Origin: Alkalibaculum bacchi
GTDB lineage: Bacteria > Bacillota > Clostridia > Eubacteriales > Alkalibacteraceae
DNA: 58,172 bases
Assembly (NCBI RefSeq): GCF_937875145.1
Contig: NZ_CALNCS010000140.1
Span: 1-58,172, forward strand
Direction: 5' to 3'
The position numbers and the translations under genes are program-made. This document shows positions 42,677 to 52,899 of the stretch, piece by piece (position 1 is the first letter of the stretch; every line of letters begins with the position of its first letter). Below the pieces are notes generated by a model. The model searched no databases and was not told where the DNA came from. It was given only the letters and a program-made list of their open reading frames with translations.

Positions 42677-44890
42677 TCAATCGTCATCAGCATCTCTGTT
42701 TGGAGATTCTGTTTCTAGATTTAGTTCCTCTGCATTTTCTGGTTCTTTGGGAACGGGATTGAAGAAATCTTCGATTTTATCCCAAAGGTGATCTAAATCA
42801 CAAGTCTGTGTTGGTCCCTGTCCCATCAGGTAATATCTGGTTTCTTTATTCTGTACGGGGCAATGATCTTCTACAAATAGCTTGCCGCTTTCTTTATCGA
42901 TTTCTACTGGATATACTCTTTTGTCCTCAAAATAGCCTACTTGATCCACTGGAACGACAATTGAGATCACTTGTCCAATGGAAATGCTCTGTCCTTGAGT
43001 ATAATTTGTATCGGGTGACAATATAAAGATAGATGTAGTATCATTATGGTTATCAACGGGCTCTAAACTATTTTTCTGAATTAGATTTCCCTTAATTAAT
43101 TTGTTCGTATACTCACCATAAATTTGTGCAGATCTACTGCTGCTTCCAGATAAGGATTTATTGTCTACATTGCCTATCCACACAGAGGTCGTTATATTTC
43201 CAGTAAATCCAACAAACCATAGGTCTTTATTCTCATTGCTCGTCCCTGTCTTTCCACCAGTTATATATGAAGTTCTTGCATTTGTGCCTGTTCCTCGCCC
43301 AACAACGTCAACGAGGATATCTTTCATCTCACGAGCCGTTTCTGGCTTCATCATCTGCCAATTATTTTCTTCACTAGCTTGCCTTTCATAGATTACCTTT
43401 TTATTGGTATCCGTTATAGACTTTATAAAATAAACTTCATTAATAACACCTTCATTAGAAAAGGCACTAAAAGCTTGAGTCATTTCTATTGGTGTAATTC
43501 CATTTGTCATTCCACCTGTTGCGATAGCTAAATTATTGTAATCTTTTTGAGCAATCGTTGTAATGCCAAACTTTTTAATGTATTCTAAGGCATTGTTGGC
43601 GCCAATGGCATTCATGGTTTTAATTGCTGGTATATTTCTTGAATCTACAATAGCCTCCCTGGCCGTAAGATAACCTACAAATTTATTATCTACATTTCGG
43701 GGAGTATAACCTGCAATAGTAATAGACTCGTCTTTTATAAGTGAATTTGGCGTTAGTAACCCCTCATCAAAGGCCTTGGCGTAGATAAAGGGTTTAATAA
43801 CAGAAGCTGGCGATCTAGGCTTACTTGCCATATCAATTTCGGTGTTTCCTCCATAGTATGCTAGTACAGCACCTGTAGAATGATCCACCGTCACAAGTGC
43901 ACCTGTTGCTAGTTTGTCCAAGCCACTGGATCGGAGACCGTCATTTATGGACTTTACTCCTAGTGCTTGCACCCTACTATCGAGAGTTGTTTGAATCGTT
44001 AGTCCATCATTTTGTATGCTTTCCTTTGCGTCTTCTCGCGTAATCTCTCTATCAGGATATCTTTCTTGTAAAATCCGAACATATTCTAGTACTACTTGAT
44101 TGATAAAAGTTCTGTATTCACCGTCTACTTTATCCTCATCATTCACTTCTGCACTGACAATTGTAATTTCCGCTTCCTTAGCTTTATTTGCTTCTTCTTC
44201 CGTAATATATTCTCCTGAAACCATTCTTCTCAGGACGATTTCTTGTCTTTTCTTTGCCAGCTCAAAATGTTCATCAGGCGCATAAGCACTTGGCGCTTGG
44301 GGGAGCCCAGCTAGCATAGCACTTTCTGCCAAATCTAAATCTTTTACATCCTTGCCAAAATATTTTATACTAGCTTCTTGAACGCCATATGTCCCAGAAC
44401 CTAAGTAGATTTCATTTAAATACATCTCTAAAATCTGATCTTTACTGTACTTTTTTTCTAACTGCCTTGCTACCAACACTTCATTTACTTTTCTCATGAC
44501 GGTCTGTTCTGTAGTAATATCTTCAAATAGATTTCGAGCTAATTGCTGTGTAATGGTACTAGCTCCTTCAGTTATTTCTCCTTCTTTCACATTGGTAAAA
44601 AGAGCCCTAACTATTCCTATTAGATCATAGCCTTTGTGTGAATAAAAGCGAGAATCCTCTACCGCAATAATTCCATCTTTAAGGTCCTGTGGCATATCCT
44701 GCAATTTCACATAAGTTCTATTTTGATTATATGCCTCTTCAATAAGTTCCCCATCTGATGATATGTATTGAGTTTTCTGATTAGGTTTATACTCATAACC
44801 TTGCACATCTACAGGAGAATAACTACATCCGAAAGCGACAAAGATTGCTATTAAGATGATGGAAATCACTAAGATTAATTTTTTTATCAT
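42677..44890 (-). CDS. Class A penicillin-binding protein (transglycosylase/transpeptidase)
   Basis: A 737-aa bifunctional peptidoglycan synthase. An N-terminal membrane anchor (residues about 4-21) is followed by the GT51 glycosyltransferase domain with VEDSRFYSHKGYD and EGASTITQQLARNLFE. The transpeptidase domain has the catalytic Ser in SPASVIKPF, a second motif SSR near the middle, and KTGTSNENKDLW. The C-terminal tail is acidic. ATG at 44890 is chosen; a GTG at 44899 lies inside the AGGAGGT ribosome site. It follows the pseudouridine synthase gene by 52 bases on the same strand. Confidence 0.93.
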   Translation of the reverse strand: MIKKLILVISIILIAIFVAFGCSYSPVDVQGYEYKPNQKTQYISSDGELIEEAYNQNRTYVKLQDMPQDLKDGIIAVEDSRFYSHKGYDLIGIVRALFTNVKEGEITEGASTITQQLARNLFEDITTEQTVMRKVNEVLVARQLEKKYSKDQILEMYLNEIYLGSGTYGVQEASIKYFGKDVKDLDLAESAMLAGLPQAPSAYAPDEHFELAKKRQEIVLRRMVSGEYITEEEANKAKEAEITIVSAEVNDEDKVDGEYRTFINQVVLEYVRILQERYPDREITREDAKESIQNDGLTIQTTLDSRVQALGVKSINDGLRSSGLDKLATGALVTVDHSTGAVLAYYGGNTEIDMASKPRSPASVIKPFIYAKAFDEGLLTPNSLIKDESITIAGYTPRNVDNKFVGYLTAREAIVDSRNIPAIKTMNAIGANNALEYIKKFGITTIAQKDYNNLAIATGGMTNGITPIEMTQAFSAFSNEGVINEVYFIKSITDTNKKVIYERQASEENNWQMMKPETAREMKDILVDVVGRGTGTNARTSYITGGKTGTSNENKDLWFVGFTGNITTSVWIGNVDNKSLSGSSSRSAQIYGEYTNKLIKGNLIQKNSLEPVDNHNDTTSIFILSPDTNYTQGQSISIGQVISIVVPVDQVGYFEDKRVYPVEIDKESGKLFVEDHCPVQNKETRYYLMGQGPTQTCDLDHLWDKIEDFFNPVPKEPENAEELNLETESPNRDADDD

Positions 44891-44942
44891 TACACGCACC
44901 TCCTTTTTATAAGATGGTAAGCAAAAGCCTTAACCACCTTAT

Positions 44943-45851
44943 TTACAATTTTTCACTTGCAACTAAATCACTTATATCTTTAGGCAACTCCGCCTCAAAC
45001 CTCATCATTTCCCTCGTCCTGGGATGTAGAAATTTTATACTCTTTGCATGAAGGGCTTGTCTTTGTATCCATTCCATAGAATGGGGATTATACAGATTGT
45101 CACCAATTATTGGATGACCTATACCTTTTGCGTGGACTCGAATTTGATGGGTTCTTCCTGTTTCTAATTGCAACAGAATCAAAGTGTGATTCTTAAATCT
45201 CTTTATAACCTGGTAATGGGTAATAGCCCTCTGCCCTTCTTGCATGATTACTCTCTCAATAGAATCTTCATATGACCTTCCGATTGCTGCATCAATTGTA
45301 TCCTTTTCAGCTTGAACAACACCTTCTACAATAGCCCAATATATTTTTTCTACTTTATTTTTTTTCATTTCATCTTGAATAAATTGGTGAGCAAATTTAT
45401 TTTTTGCAATGACAATAATACCTGAAGTATCTCGATCTAGTCGGTTGACAAATCTAATTTTAGCTTGTACACCTATATTTTGCCAATGATAAGCAATGGC
45501 ATTTGCTAAATTGCCCCTAGGATGACCTAATGTAGCGTGAGTTACAAAACCTGGTTCTTTGTTTAAAATCAGTATGTCCTCATCCTCATGAACAATAGTT
45601 ATAGGAATATTTTCTGGCTCTGCATCAATATTCTCTTCGCCTAAGTAAACGATGACCTTATCACCTTTTGTTATAAAATAAGACAAGGTAACCTCTTGGT
45701 CATTAACTAAGATTTCTCCTTCTCTCTTAATCTTGCGAACTAATCTAGAAGAGTAGTTACAGTATTCTACAAGATAATCTCTAGCTCTAATTTTTACGGG
45801 GAGTTTTACTGTATACACATAAGTACGATAATTTTCACTATATTTCGACAT
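44943..45851 (-). CDS. RluA-family pseudouridine synthase
   Basis: A 302-aa RNA pseudouridine synthase. The S4-like N-terminal domain (about residues 17-75) is followed by ILNKEPGFVTHATLGHPRG and the catalytic Asp motif in VNRLDRDTSGIIVIAKN. LETGRTHQIRVHAKGIGHPI is the conserved C-terminal motif. It is related to RluD/YlyB types; the RNA position modified cannot be told from sequence. Upstream, a 6S RNA gene with its own terminator reads in the same direction. Confidence 0.93.
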   Translation of the reverse strand: MSKYSENYRTYVYTVKLPVKIRARDYLVEYCNYSSRLVRKIKREGEILVNDQEVTLSYFITKGDKVIVYLGEENIDAEPENIPITIVHEDEDILILNKEPGFVTHATLGHPRGNLANAIAYHWQNIGVQAKIRFVNRLDRDTSGIIVIAKNKFAHQFIQDEMKKNKVEKIYWAIVEGVVQAEKDTIDAAIGRSYEDSIERVIMQEGQRAITHYQVIKRFKNHTLILLQLETGRTHQIRVHAKGIGHPIIGDNLYNPHSMEWIQRQALHAKSIKFLHPRTREMMRFEAELPKDISDLVASEKL

Positions 45852-46024
45852 AATTCCTCCTTAGTTATAAGAATTATACACAAATAAAGGAAAAAAGAAA
45901 AGATTAGTCCCTATCTTATCTGAATTCCCTTTGGATTCATTAATGACTATCGTAGATGCCTAGAGCACTAGCGCCTAGCAATCATCCATGACGACTGTGC
46001 TTTTTTATTTTTGCCTTACACAAA

Positions 46025-46242
46025 AAATAAAAAAGCACCCTAAGGTGCTTAAATGCTGAGTCCCAAAATGCCGTCCTCTAAATTTTGACGCCTAGACTAG
46101 TCTAGGTGGGTGTCCCGCCTTATGCCTCTGTCTTCCCCTCAAGGGGGCTTGACATTATCATAAGAACAAGAACTCCCGGTAAAAAATTGTAGGTTCAAAA
46201 TATTAGAGTATGCCGTACATCTCAGGAACTCATTGTTTCTAC
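46025..46242 (-). ncRNA. ssrS: Probable 6S RNA
   Basis: The minus strand can fold into a long rod of about 215 nt. The outer stem pairs GAGTTCCTGAGATG with CATTTTGGGACTC, the next CTCTAATATTTTGA with TCAAAATTTAGAG. An apical stem has CTTATG/CATAAG, GTC/GAC and CCCCTTGAGGGG. Between them is a partly unpaired central region around ACCGGGAGTTCTTG and GGCGGGACACCC. It ends in the terminator AAGCACC/GGTGCTT plus T run (46033-46050). A promoter TATAAT (46249-46254) with TTCATA 17 bases upstream precedes it. This is the architecture of 6S RNA, which binds RNA polymerase; naming is by structure and recall, not search. Confidence 0.65.
46033..46050 (-). terminator. Terminator of the probable 6S RNA
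   Basis: Stem AAGCACC/GGTGCTT with a 4-base loop, followed on the minus strand by TTTTATTTTTTG. A wider inverted repeat GTGCTTTTTTATTTTT (45997-46012) / AAAAATAAAAAAGCAC (46023-46038) overlaps it and could terminate plus-strand transcription. Confidence 0.85.
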
Positions 46243-46248
46243 ATTGTT

Positions 46249-46277
46249 ATTATACAACAAAATATCTAAAATATGAA
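46249..46277 (-). promoter_or_regulatory. Promoter of the probable 6S RNA
   Basis: Minus-strand -10 TATAAT (46249-46254) and -35 TTCATA with a 17-base spacer, placing the start just before the outer stem. Confidence 0.6.
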
Positions 46278-46466
46278 TAGCAAATCTTAACATTTTCATA
46301 ATAGATTAGATTTATTATGATTTTTATAAGGTAGTTAAGGTAGAATATCATAGGTTGCAGGCTTCTAAATCCTTAAAATCCCTACATACCTTGCCAAACT
46401 TGATAGGGACAAGAAAAACCGGACATTACTCGCATATGGTAAGCAAAATCAGTGCTGTCTATAGAT

Positions 46467-46496
46467 AAGTATACCTATATATATGTATCTATACTT
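46467..46496. promoter_or_regulatory. Inverted repeat upstream of typA
   Basis: AAGTATA (46467-46473) and TATACTT (46490-46496) flank an alternating T/A core. Together with the preceding spacer from 46260 this is the only structured element seen between the 6S promoter and typA. Its role is unknown. Confidence 0.35.
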
Positions 46497-46619
46497 ACTT
46501 CATTTCCCATTTTTTTATATTTTTTTTAAAAAAATTCAACTATTGAATAGAATAAACTTGTAATCAAGCTGCTTAGGGTATACACTATATAAGGTTAATT
46601 TAAAAAAAGGAGCACATTA

Positions 46620-48440
46620 ATGAAGTCTAATAAAATAATAAATATTGCTGTAATTGCCCATGTTGATGCTGGAAAATCTACTTTAGTAGATGCTTTTTTA
46701 TCCTCTAGCGGTGTTTTTAGAGATAATGAAGATACCGTAGATTGTGTTATGGATAGCAACGACTTAGAAAGAGAAAGAGGCATTACAATTTATTCAAAGA
46801 ACTGTTCTGTTATGTACAATGACATCAAAATAAACATAGTAGATACTCCTGGTCATGCAGATTTTTCTTCTGAAGTTGAACGAATCATCAAAACAGTAGA
46901 TACTGTTATTCTTCTTGTAGATTCAAGTGAGGGTCCCATGCCTCAAACGCGTTTTGTATTAAACAAATCTCTTGAAATGGGTCTAAAGCCAATACTCTTG
47001 ATTAATAAAATAGATAAACAAGACCAACGTGCAGAAGAAGTTGTAGATATGGTCTTTGATTTGTTCGTTGATCTAAATGCTAATGATGAACAACTAAACT
47101 TCCCTATACTATATGGTATTGCCAAACAGGGAATTGTAAAAAGAGAAATGGATGATGAATCAAATGGACTTATACCTTTGTTCGAGACCATTTTAGAACA
47201 CGTAGATGCCTACCCTGACTTGACAGAGGACAACCTCCAATTACAAATATCCTCTCTTGCCTATGACGATTACTTAGGAAGATTAGGAATTGGTCGAGTT
47301 TATAAAGGTGTTATTAAGGAAGGACAAACTGTAGATATCGCAAAAATTGACGGTACTATTGGTAAAGGTAAAGTAAATCAAGTATTTGTATACAGAGGAC
47401 TGAGCCGAACTTCCGTAAAAGAGGCAGAATGTGGCGATATCGTAGTAATATCTGGTATACCGGATATTACTATTGGTGAAACCATTGGCCAAATTGACAA
47501 GATCGAACCCATGGAAATGATTCATATTGATGAGCCTACTTTATCTATGAACTTCCTAGTTAACTCCTCTCCATTTGCAGGGAAAAGCGGGAAATATGTC
47601 ACTACAAGGCATTTGAAAGCCAGATTAGAAAAAGAATTAGAGGTCAATGTAGGGTTAAAGGTAGAGTCCATTGAGGGAACAGATGGGTACAAGGTTTCTG
47701 GTCGTGGCGAATTACATTTATCCATTTTAATGGAAAACATGAGAAGAGAAAGCTATGAATTAAGTGCCTCTAAGCCTGAAGTTATCATGCGAAGAGAAAA
47801 TGGCAAATTATTAGAGCCTATTGAAAAGGTAATAATCTCTGTTCCTCAACAATATTCCGGCACCGTTATTTCAAAGTTGAATGTACGAAAAGGTGTAATG
47901 GAATCTATGTCTGGTGAAGGAGAATACACAGACATCGAATATCTCGTGCCTACAAGAGGCTTACTTGGCTATGCTAGTGAATTCATCAATGACACCAGAG
48001 GTGAAGGAACATTAGTAAGAAGATTTGAGCGATTTGAAGAGTATAAAGGTGATATTCCACAAAGAACAAATGGAGTACTGATTTCTCAATTTGACGGAGA
48101 AGCTATGGGGTATGCCTTAAACAATCTTGCCGAAAGAGCAGAGCTCTTCATTGAACCAGGTACTAAAGTATACGAAGGCATGGTTATCGGCTTAAACTCT
48201 AGAAACGATGATATGACTGTAAACCCAACAAAAGCAAAAAAACAAACAAATGTCCGTGCCTCTGGCTCAGATGATGCTATAAAATTAGCACCAGCGAAAA
48301 TCATGAGTTTAGAAGAAGCACTCGTATTCATCAACGACGACGAACTAGTAGAAATCACTCCAGATGCCATTCGTATTCGAAAGAAATTATTGACGGAACT
48401 GGAACGAAAGAGATATAGAAATCATTCACAAAGAGCATAG
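46620..48440 (+). CDS. typA: Ribosome-binding translational GTPase TypA/BipA
   Basis: A 606-aa elongation-factor-like GTPase that acts in ribosome assembly and stress or cold growth. G1 is AHVDAGKST (residues about 11-19), G2 region ERERGITI, G3 VDTPGHADF, G4 NKIDK. EF-G-like domains III and V and the specific C-terminal domain (VRASGSDDAIKLAPAK, LEEALVFINDDELVEITP) follow. Full length. SD AAGGAG 8 bases before ATG. Stop TAG. Confidence 0.97.
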   Translation: MKSNKIINIAVIAHVDAGKSTLVDAFLSSSGVFRDNEDTVDCVMDSNDLERERGITIYSKNCSVMYNDIKINIVDTPGHADFSSEVERIIKTVDTVILLVDSSEGPMPQTRFVLNKSLEMGLKPILLINKIDKQDQRAEEVVDMVFDLFVDLNANDEQLNFPILYGIAKQGIVKREMDDESNGLIPLFETILEHVDAYPDLTEDNLQLQISSLAYDDYLGRLGIGRVYKGVIKEGQTVDIAKIDGTIGKGKVNQVFVYRGLSRTSVKEAECGDIVVISGIPDITIGETIGQIDKIEPMEMIHIDEPTLSMNFLVNSSPFAGKSGKYVTTRHLKARLEKELEVNVGLKVESIEGTDGYKVSGRGELHLSILMENMRRESYELSASKPEVIMRRENGKLLEPIEKVIISVPQQYSGTVISKLNVRKGVMESMSGEGEYTDIEYLVPTRGLLGYASEFINDTRGEGTLVRRFERFEEYKGDIPQRTNGVLISQFDGEAMGYALNNLAERAELFIEPGTKVYEGMVIGLNSRNDDMTVNPTKAKKQTNVRASGSDDAIKLAPAKIMSLEEALVFINDDELVEITPDAIRIRKKLLTELERKRYRNHSQRA

Positions 48441-48461
48441 CTCAGTTCTAAGTTGTATGTT

Positions 48462-48500
48462 TTAAGTTCTAAGTAAAAGATATGTCCACCGATGGTGACC
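48462..48500. repeat. Mosaic intergenic repeat after typA
   Basis: TTCTAAGTAAAA (48467-48478) followed by GTCCACCGATGGTGAC (48484-48499), the same two boxes as at the end of folC (16893-16924). Confidence 0.5.
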
Positions 48501-48510
48501 ACAATGATAA

Positions 48511-48579
48511 AGAAGGTGAGCCACATTTAAATGTAGCCCACCTTCTACTTATTATTTGAGCCCCTTATGGGGCTGTTTT
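48511..48579. terminator. Terminators between typA and carB
   Basis: Two hairpins. AGAAGGTG...CACCTTCT (48511-48546) has complementary inner sequence around ATTTAAAT. AGCCCC/GGGGCT (48559-48564, 48569-48574) is followed by GTTTTGTTTTT on the plus strand, a clear typA terminator. The first could serve the carB transcript. Confidence 0.85.
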
Positions 48580-48641
48580 GTTTTTCCCCAAAAGAATACC
48601 TAAGGGCTTTTACATAGAACGTAGATCTTACAACTTACAAC

Positions 48642-51600
48642 TTAGAGGTATTCCCCTATAGTATCGTAAGTAATATCCTTATTTTCCATTAATGCCTTTA
48701 ATGCTATAATATACGCATTTACGGTGTCAAAGCTCGTAAAACACGGTACATTTAACATTTGGCAGTAAGAACGAATTTGGAATCCTATTCTATCTGGGTC
48801 TTTTCCTATTGTTGGCGTATTGACAACTGCGCAGATTTCCCCACTCTTGATTTGCCCCTTAATTTCTTCTATCTGAGATTTATTTATAATCTCTGATTCT
48901 AAACCATTGTCTTTAAAATACTTATAAGTATGGTCTGTAGCGAGAATATCATAACCTAAAGTTTTAAATTCTTTTCCATATTCTATGCTTTCTGCTAGAT
49001 CTCTTTCATTAATTGTAAAGAGAACCTTACCTTTTAAATCAAACTTATATCCAGCACCTAAAAATGCTTTTAACAATGCCAGCTCATATTTTTGGTCTAC
49101 CCCTAATACTTCACCTGTAGATTTCATCTCAGGAGTTAAAGCAGGGTCTACATCTAGTAGCTTCTGAAAAGAGAATACCGGGGCTTTTACAGCAATTAAT
49201 TTGCCACCTTCCCTAAGTCCAATTCCATAAGATAAATCTTCTAATTTATCTCCTAAAATAACATTCATGGCTAAATCAATCATTGGCACACCTGTTACCT
49301 TGCTCATAATTGGCACTGTTCGAGATGCTCTAGGATTGACTTCTATAATATAAACTTCCTCATTTTGAATAGCAAACTGAATATTAACTAAGCCCTTTAC
49401 ATTTAAGGCTCGTGATATTTGCTTTGTATAATCTACAATTTTTTCTACTACACCTGGACTCATATTTTGTGGAGGATATACGCTAAAACTATCTCCTGAA
49501 TGGACACCTGTTCTTTCGATATGCTCCATAATACCAGGTATTAAAATATCCGTTCCATCGCTAATAGCATCAATTTCCACTTCTTTACCTAAAATATATT
49601 TATCAATAAGTATAGGATGTTCTGTAGAAATTCGAGCTGCTTCTTTCAGGTACTTAACGAGTTCTGATTCATCATAAACCACTTGCATAGCCCTTCCCCC
49701 TATGACGTAAGATGGGCGGACGAGTACAGGATAACCTATTTCTTTTGCAGCTGCTATCCCTGCCTCTTTACTTGTAACGGCTGTTCCTCTTGGACGTAAA
49801 ATATTCAACTCTTGGAGCAATCGGTCAAAGCGTTCTCTGTCTTCAGCTACGTCAATGGCATTAACTGATGTCCCCAGAATCTGAACTCCCCGATTCATGA
49901 GCTTTTCAGCTAAGTTTAATGATGTTTGCCCACCAAATTGAACAATGACACCTTTGGGCATTTCCCTTCGAATGACATTGTACACATCCTCAATAAATAA
50001 TGGTTCAAAATATAATTTATCTGCTGTATCAAAGTCTGTACTGACTGTTTCAGGATTATTGTTGATAATAATAGACTCATAGCCACATTTTTGTATAGCC
50101 CAAGCTGCATGAACAGAACAGTAATCAAACTCGATTCCTTGACCAATTCGAATTGGACCTGATCCTATGACGATGATTTTTTCTTTTTTGCTGATGACAT
50201 TTTCATCTTCTGTTTCATAAGTAGAATAATAGTAAGGGGTTGAAGATTCAAACTCTCCAGCACAAGTATCAACCATTTTATATACCGGATATAAATGATG
50301 AGCTCTTCGAATGGCATCGATGACCTTGCTGCTTTCACCAGATAAAATTTCAATTTCCTTATCTGTAAATCCTAATTTCTCAGCCTTATAAAGTAACTCG
50401 TAATTTAATGGCTGGTTCATCATTTCCTTTTCTACATTGATGATGTTATTAAACTTGTTTAAAAACCACTCATCTATTGCAGTAATTTCGTGAATTCTAT
50501 CAATCGAGATACCTCTTCGAAGACCTTCAAAGATTGTAAAGATTCGACTGTCATCTGCAACATAAAATAAATCTTCTACTTCTTTATTGCTTAATTTTTC
50601 TAAATCTTGTTTTCTCATAGAAATAATATTGCCTTCTAATGAGATAACTGCTTTTAGAAAAGAACTTTCAAAGTTACGGTCAATAGCCATCACCTCTCCA
50701 GTAGCCTTCATTTGGGTACCTAATTTCCGATTAGCATACTCAAACTTATCAAATGGCCATTTTGGTATCTTAATAACCACATAATCTAAAGTAGGTTCAA
50801 AGGCAGCCTTTGTCTTTTTTGTTACAGCGTTGTCAATTTCGTGAAGTTGTAGTCCAACTGCTATCTTAGCGGCAATTTTTGCAATAGGATAGCCTGCCGC
50901 TTTTGACGCTAGGGCTGAAGATCGACTTACTCTTGGGTTAACCTCAATGACAATATACTCTTTACTCTTAGGGTTTAGGGCAAATTGAATATTGCACCCA
51001 CCTTCAATCTTTAAAGCTCGAATGATTTTAAGAGCAGATTCTCTAAGCATATGATACTCATTATCTGTTAGGGTTTGAGAAGGAGCTACAACGATGCTAT
51101 CTCCAGTATGTATTCCTACAGGATCTATATTTTCCATATTGCAGATGATTATGCAAGTGTCGTTGCTGTCTCGCATGACTTCGTACTCTAACTCTTTCCA
51201 TCCAGCCACACTTTGTTCAATTAAGACTTGATTAATAGGGCTAAACATAATTCCCGTATGAACAATCTCACGAAGTTCTTCTTCGCTCTCGGCAATGCCT
51301 CCCCCTGTACCCCCTAAAGTATAGGCAGGTCGAATAATCAATGGAAATCCAATCTTTTTTGAAAAAGCCACACCGTCTTCTACAGTAGAGATAATTTCAC
51401 TGCTAGGAATAGGCTCTCCTATTTCTTCCATTAAAGCTTTAAAGCTTTCACGATCTTCTGCTTTTTCAATAGCTTCTAAAGATGTTCCAAGCAATCGAAC
51501 CTTATACTTGTCTAGCACACCTGCTTTTTCTAGTTCTACTGCCATATTTAGCCCTGTCTGCCCTCCAATAGTAGCAAGTAAGCCATCTGGTCTTTCTTTA

Positions 51601-51836
51601 TCAATAATATAAGTAATCGCTTCTAAATTAATCGGTTCTATATATACCCGATCTGCAATATTTTCATCTGTCATAATCGTAGCAGGATTGCTATTGACTA
51701 ATACTACTTCCATTCCCTCTTCTCGTAAAGCCTTACAAGCTTGAGTTCCTGCGTAATCAAATTCAGCCGCTTGACCAATAATAATAGGGCCAGAACCGAT
51801 TACTAAAACCTTTTTAATGTCAGTTCTCTTAGGCAT
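48642..51836 (-). CDS. carB: Carbamoyl-phosphate synthase large subunit
   Basis: A 1064-aa synthase making carbamoyl phosphate for arginine (and possibly pyrimidines). Two ATP-grasp halves are evident: KKVLVIGSGPIIIGQAAEFD near the start and KIIVIGSGPIRIGQGIEFD near residue 550, each with a GGT/GGR ATP loop. An MGS-like allosteric domain closes the protein. ATG at 51836 (AGGTGA upstream) is used, not the earlier GTG; it overlaps carA by 8 bases. Placement behind argCJBD suggests an arginine-controlled copy. Confidence 0.97.
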   Translation of the reverse strand: MPKRTDIKKVLVIGSGPIIIGQAAEFDYAGTQACKALREEGMEVVLVNSNPATIMTDENIADRVYIEPINLEAITYIIDKERPDGLLATIGGQTGLNMAVELEKAGVLDKYKVRLLGTSLEAIEKAEDRESFKALMEEIGEPIPSSEIISTVEDGVAFSKKIGFPLIIRPAYTLGGTGGGIAESEEELREIVHTGIMFSPINQVLIEQSVAGWKELEYEVMRDSNDTCIIICNMENIDPVGIHTGDSIVVAPSQTLTDNEYHMLRESALKIIRALKIEGGCNIQFALNPKSKEYIVIEVNPRVSRSSALASKAAGYPIAKIAAKIAVGLQLHEIDNAVTKKTKAAFEPTLDYVVIKIPKWPFDKFEYANRKLGTQMKATGEVMAIDRNFESSFLKAVISLEGNIISMRKQDLEKLSNKEVEDLFYVADDSRIFTIFEGLRRGISIDRIHEITAIDEWFLNKFNNIINVEKEMMNQPLNYELLYKAEKLGFTDKEIEILSGESSKVIDAIRRAHHLYPVYKMVDTCAGEFESSTPYYYSTYETEDENVISKKEKIIVIGSGPIRIGQGIEFDYCSVHAAWAIQKCGYESIIINNNPETVSTDFDTADKLYFEPLFIEDVYNVIRREMPKGVIVQFGGQTSLNLAEKLMNRGVQILGTSVNAIDVAEDRERFDRLLQELNILRPRGTAVTSKEAGIAAAKEIGYPVLVRPSYVIGGRAMQVVYDESELVKYLKEAARISTEHPILIDKYILGKEVEIDAISDGTDILIPGIMEHIERTGVHSGDSFSVYPPQNMSPGVVEKIVDYTKQISRALNVKGLVNIQFAIQNEEVYIIEVNPRASRTVPIMSKVTGVPMIDLAMNVILGDKLEDLSYGIGLREGGKLIAVKAPVFSFQKLLDVDPALTPEMKSTGEVLGVDQKYELALLKAFLGAGYKFDLKGKVLFTINERDLAESIEYGKEFKTLGYDILATDHTYKYFKDNGLESEIINKSQIEEIKGQIKSGEICAVVNTPTIGKDPDRIGFQIRSYCQMLNVPCFTSFDTVNAYIIALKALMENKDITYDTIGEYL

Positions 51837-52899
51837 AGTCTTCACCTGCTTTCAAATTATGTAGCCATTCGTCAAATATACTATGTCCGTCAATAGAGCC
51901 AGGTCCTTCTTCTGGATGAAATTGAACAGCCTTTATAGAAAATTTAGGATATGCAAACCCCTCTAATGTATTATCATTAATGTTCATGTAGGTTTTTTCT
52001 ACGTAGGAAGGAAGCGAATTTTCCTCTACTGCATAGCCATGATTTTGAGAAGAGATTAGTATTTTTCCAGTTGTAATGTCCTGCACTGGGTGATTTGTTC
52101 CTCTATGACCAAATTTCATTTTATAGGTATCTCCACCTAATGCTAATGCCAGTATTTGATGTCCTAAGCAAATCCCCCATATGGGTATAACACCTGTTAA
52201 CTGCTTTACTAATTCAATGACTTCAGTGCAATTCTTGGGATCTCCTGGACCATTAGAGATTAATAATACCTCGATGCCATCCTCTACAATCTCTTCTTTT
52301 TTTGTGTCATAAGGATAAATGTTTATACTGCAATTTCTTTTTTGTAAATGATTTATAATTCCATCCTTTAGTCCTAAATCTAAAATACCTACCTTTATTC
52401 CTCTTCCCGGAAAACACTCTTTCTTTTTTCGAGATACTATTTTAACTACATCTTTAGGAAATTCATAATCTTGTAATAACGCCTCTGGATTCTTTAGCTC
52501 TTCTGAGGTAATTAAGCATTTCATACTGCCCTTTTCGCGAACCTTTTTTGTGAGCATTCGGGTATCCACATCATATACTCCAGGAATATCATGCTCTTTT
52601 AAGAATTGATCAAGGGTTTCATAGCTCTCGTAGTGGTTTGGTATTTTTGCATACTCTCTTACAATAAATGCTTTTAAATGAATTGTTGATGATTCTTTGT
52701 CTTTTTTATTAATGCCATAATTTCCTATTAATGGGTAAGTCATAATAACTACTTGTTCCTTATAAGAAGGATCCGTCAAGACTTCCTCATACCCTGTCAT
52801 TCCCGTATTAAATACCAATTCTCCCACTACCGTTTTATTAACGCCAAAAGTTTTGCCTTCTAATTTTGTTCCATCTTCTAAATAGATGAATGATTTCAT
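51829..52899 (-). CDS. carA: Carbamoyl-phosphate synthase small subunit
   Basis: A 356-aa glutaminase subunit supplying ammonia to CarB. The N-terminal domain has FNTGMTGYEEVLTDPSY. The class I amidotransferase domain has the nucleophile Cys in IWGICLGHQILALALGG, the KFGHRGTNHPV loop, and the catalytic His/Glu in VQFHPEEGPG. Starts within the argD stop (ATGA overlap 52896-52899) and overlaps carB. Confidence 0.97.
   Translation of the reverse strand: MKSFIYLEDGTKLEGKTFGVNKTVVGELVFNTGMTGYEEVLTDPSYKEQVVIMTYPLIGNYGINKKDKESSTIHLKAFIVREYAKIPNHYESYETLDQFLKEHDIPGVYDVDTRMLTKKVREKGSMKCLITSEELKNPEALLQDYEFPKDVVKIVSRKKKECFPGRGIKVGILDLGLKDGIINHLQKRNCSINIYPYDTKKEEIVEDGIEVLLISNGPGDPKNCTEVIELVKQLTGVIPIWGICLGHQILALALGGDTYKMKFGHRGTNHPVQDITTGKILISSQNHGYAVEENSLPSYVEKTYMNINDNTLEGFAYPKFSIKAVQFHPEEGPGSIDGHSIFDEWLHNLKAGEDYA

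Noticed and set aside
46025..46242. tmRNA, RNase P RNA or SRP RNA instead of 6S RNA
   Set aside because: Too short and lacking tRNA-like ends for tmRNA, lacking the conserved cores of RNase P RNA, and lacking the SRP Alu/S-domain loop motifs. The rod-like fold fits 6S best.
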